From contig JANWLI010000050.1 of the NCBI GenBank assembly GCA_025450975.1, positions 1 through 13,800 of the forward strand: DNA of 13,800 nt, in the 5' to 3' direction. This DNA comes from Candidatus Kapaibacterium sp. (GTDB lineage Bacteria; Bacteroidota; Ignavibacteria; Palsa-1295). The notes beneath the pieces were generated by a model. That model was given only the letters and a program-made list of their open reading frames with translations, did no database searches and was not told where the DNA came from. The position numbers and the translations under genes are program-made. This document shows positions 12,432-13,800 of this stretch, piece after piece (position 1 is the stretch's first letter; each line of letters opens with the position of its first letter).

Positions 12432-13800
12432 TTACGCTGCCTGCGCAAGCTCGCGCTTGAGGCGGACACTGACGATCTTCGACACGCCGTCCTCTTCCTG
12501 CGTCACGCCATAAAGCGCATCGGCGGCTGCCATCGTGCGCTTATTGTGCGTGACGACGATGAACTGCGTGTCGCGGGTGAAGCGGCGCACGAGTTGCAGG
12601 AAGCGGTCGATATTGGCGTCGTCAAGCGGTGCATCGACTTCGTCGAGAATACAAAATGGGCTCGGCTTAACAAGGTAGATGGCGAAGAGCAGGGCGATCG
12701 CCGTCATTGTCTTCTCGCCGCCCGAAAGCGACTCGATGCCGTGCGGCTTCTTGCCGCGCGGACGTGCAATGATCTCGATCTGCGCCTCGAGTGGGTCGGC
12801 ACCCGCCTCAAGCTGCAATTCGCATTCGTCGCCTTCGGTAAAGAGGGAGCGGAAGATGTCCTGGAAATGCTTCCGTACTTCTTCGAAGGTCTCTAAAAAT
12901 TTCTGCGTCGCTGTGACGTTGATCTCTTCGATCGTCTGGTACAGCTCCGTCTGCGCTCCGACAAGGTCGGCGCGCTGCTTCGTCAGGAATACCTGACGTT
13001 CATTCTCTTTCGTGTACTCTTCGTAGGCTAGCAGGTTGACATTGCCAAGATTGCGGATCTGTGACTTCAACTGCTGGACCAGCTCTCTTGCTGATCCGAA
13101 GCTGAACGTGTCGTCTTCGGCATACTCCTTCGTCTCGATCCCCTCCATTTCGAACTGCTCTTTCGCCATGAGCTGAAGCTGTTCGATCTTCGTCTCCAGC
13201 TCCTGGATCTTCAGGTCAAGTTGATGGCTGATCGATACAGAGTTATCATGTCCCTCGCGCTGCTCGCGAAGTGCGTCGCGATGCTTGTGGATATGATCGA
13301 GTTTTTCTTTACGCTTCGTTGTGATCTCCGAATGTTCGGTCTCGCTCGAGCGGATCTCGTCTTCGAGGCCGGAAAGCATTTGTTTGAGCTCGACGCTCTT
13401 GGCTGAGTTCTCATCCTTCTCACGGAGGAAGCGCTCTATATCGCCCTGTTTCTGCTCTAAGAGCCTGACGCCACTGGCAATGTCATTCTCTAAACGTAAG
13501 ATCTCGTTCTTCTTCTGTTCAAAGGCCGAAAGCGCTTCCGTATGCTTTACCTGCGCTTCGGTGAAGCGTGTGCCCTCTGCTGCAAGTCTCTGCTCCGATG
13601 CCTGCATCTCCATCTGGAGTGCTGCAAGCTTGCGGTTCGCATCCTGATACTTACGCTCTAGCTCTTCGAGCTGCGGCGCCGACTCACGCAGCCGCTCTTG
13701 CTGCTCGGCAATATGCAGGGCCATCTCCTCGCCCTCATGCTCGTGCGAGGCGATCTGGTCTTGTGTACGTTTGATCTCGTACTCCGTCTGCCCGAGTGAA
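12432..13800 (-). CDS. smc: C-terminal part of chromosome segregation ATPase SMC, truncated by the window edge
   Basis: The frame is open from the window edge to TAA at 12434-12432, giving the last 455 residues of a protein that is normally about 1,170-1,200. The first ~230 visible residues are highly charged heptad-like coiled coil (rich in Glu, Lys, Gln and Leu), the C-terminal arm of SMC. IRNLGNVNLLAYEEY (about 248-262) is the typical joint before the head. The head lobe follows: the ABC signature LSGGEK (358-363), Walker B with D-loop FCILDEVDAPLDDAN (382-396) and the H-loop FIVVTHNK (413-420). SMC dimers with ScpA and ScpB load on DNA and organise and separate sister chromosomes. The hinge and Walker A are outside the window. 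Two glycosyltransferase genes follow on the same strand after 11 nt. Confidence 0.95.
   Translation of the reverse strand, partial: SLGQTEYEIKRTQDQIASHEHEGEEMALHIAEQQERLRESAPQLEELERKYQDANRKLAALQMEMQASEQRLAAEGTRFTEAQVKHTEALSAFEQKKNEILRLENDIASGVRLLEQKQGDIERFLREKDENSAKSVELKQMLSGLEDEIRSSETEHSEITTKRKEKLDHIHKHRDALREQREGHDNSVSISHQLDLKIQELETKIEQLQLMAKEQFEMEGIETKEYAEDDTFSFGSARELVQQLKSQIRNLGNVNLLAYEEYTKENERQVFLTKQRADLVGAQTELYQTIEEINVTATQKFLETFEEVRKHFQDIFRSLFTEGDECELQLEAGADPLEAQIEIIARPRGKKPHGIESLSGGEKTMTAIALLFAIYLVKPSPFCILDEVDAPLDDANIDRFLQLVRRFTRDTQFIVVTHNKRTMAAADALYGVTQEEDGVSKIVSVRLKRELAQAA

Overview
The window looks like a stretch of ordinary bacterial chromosome from the Bacteroidota/Chlorobiota side of the FCB group. 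A Kapabacteria- or Ignavibacteria-like lineage fits best, but this is an inference. The reasons are a secreted beta-propeller protein with a C-terminal type IX secretion (Por) sorting domain, three copies of TATATTTG (a match to the Bacteroidota -7 promoter element TAnnTTTG) placed just upstream of genes, few clear Shine-Dalgarno sites, and menaquinone synthesis by the futalosine route. GC content is about one half by eye. The beta-propeller gene looks more AT-rich than its neighbours.

Layout. Positions 1-4447 (minus strand) hold a futalosine-pathway operon, read in the order mqnE-mqnA fusion (4447-2555), mqnC (2496-1321), mqnD (1299-460), then the start of an unrecognised membrane protein (411-1) that runs off the window. 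4537-6762 (minus) is the T9SS-sorted WD40-like protein. 6863-7771 (plus) is a BtuF-like corrinoid-binding protein without a signal peptide. 8812-7758 (minus) holds two unrecognised genes for proteins with hydrophobic N-termini. 8928-9570 (plus) holds an amicyanin-like cupredoxin lipoprotein and an 84-residue protein. 9571-9954 has no protein gene, but contains a candidate structured non-coding RNA (9629-9796) ending in a stem plus ten T, and a promoter-like motif. 9955-10176 is a 73-residue orphan protein closed by an excellent intrinsic terminator. 10259-10786 is a lipoprotein with two CxxCH haem motifs. 13800-10787 (minus) is the C-terminal part of the chromosome-segregation protein SMC followed by two family 2 glycosyltransferases.

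How the parts fit. MqnA, MqnE, MqnC and MqnD cover every futalosine step seen in this pathway except the hydrolase step (MqnB or an MTA/SAH nucleosidase), which is not in the window. The first two steps, chorismate to 3-[(1-carboxyvinyl)oxy]benzoate and then to aminofutalosine, are carried on one polypeptide. The cupredoxin and the di-CxxCH lipoprotein could be soluble or membrane-anchored electron carriers downstream of the menaquinone pool, but that link rests only on proximity. The SMC-glycosyltransferase operon is probably a transcriptional neighbourhood and not a functional unit.

The most unusual items are the candidate structured RNA at 9629-9796, the MqnE-MqnA fusion, and the compact orphan gene at 9955-10176. 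No CRISPR array, transposase, integrase, tRNA or rRNA was recognised.
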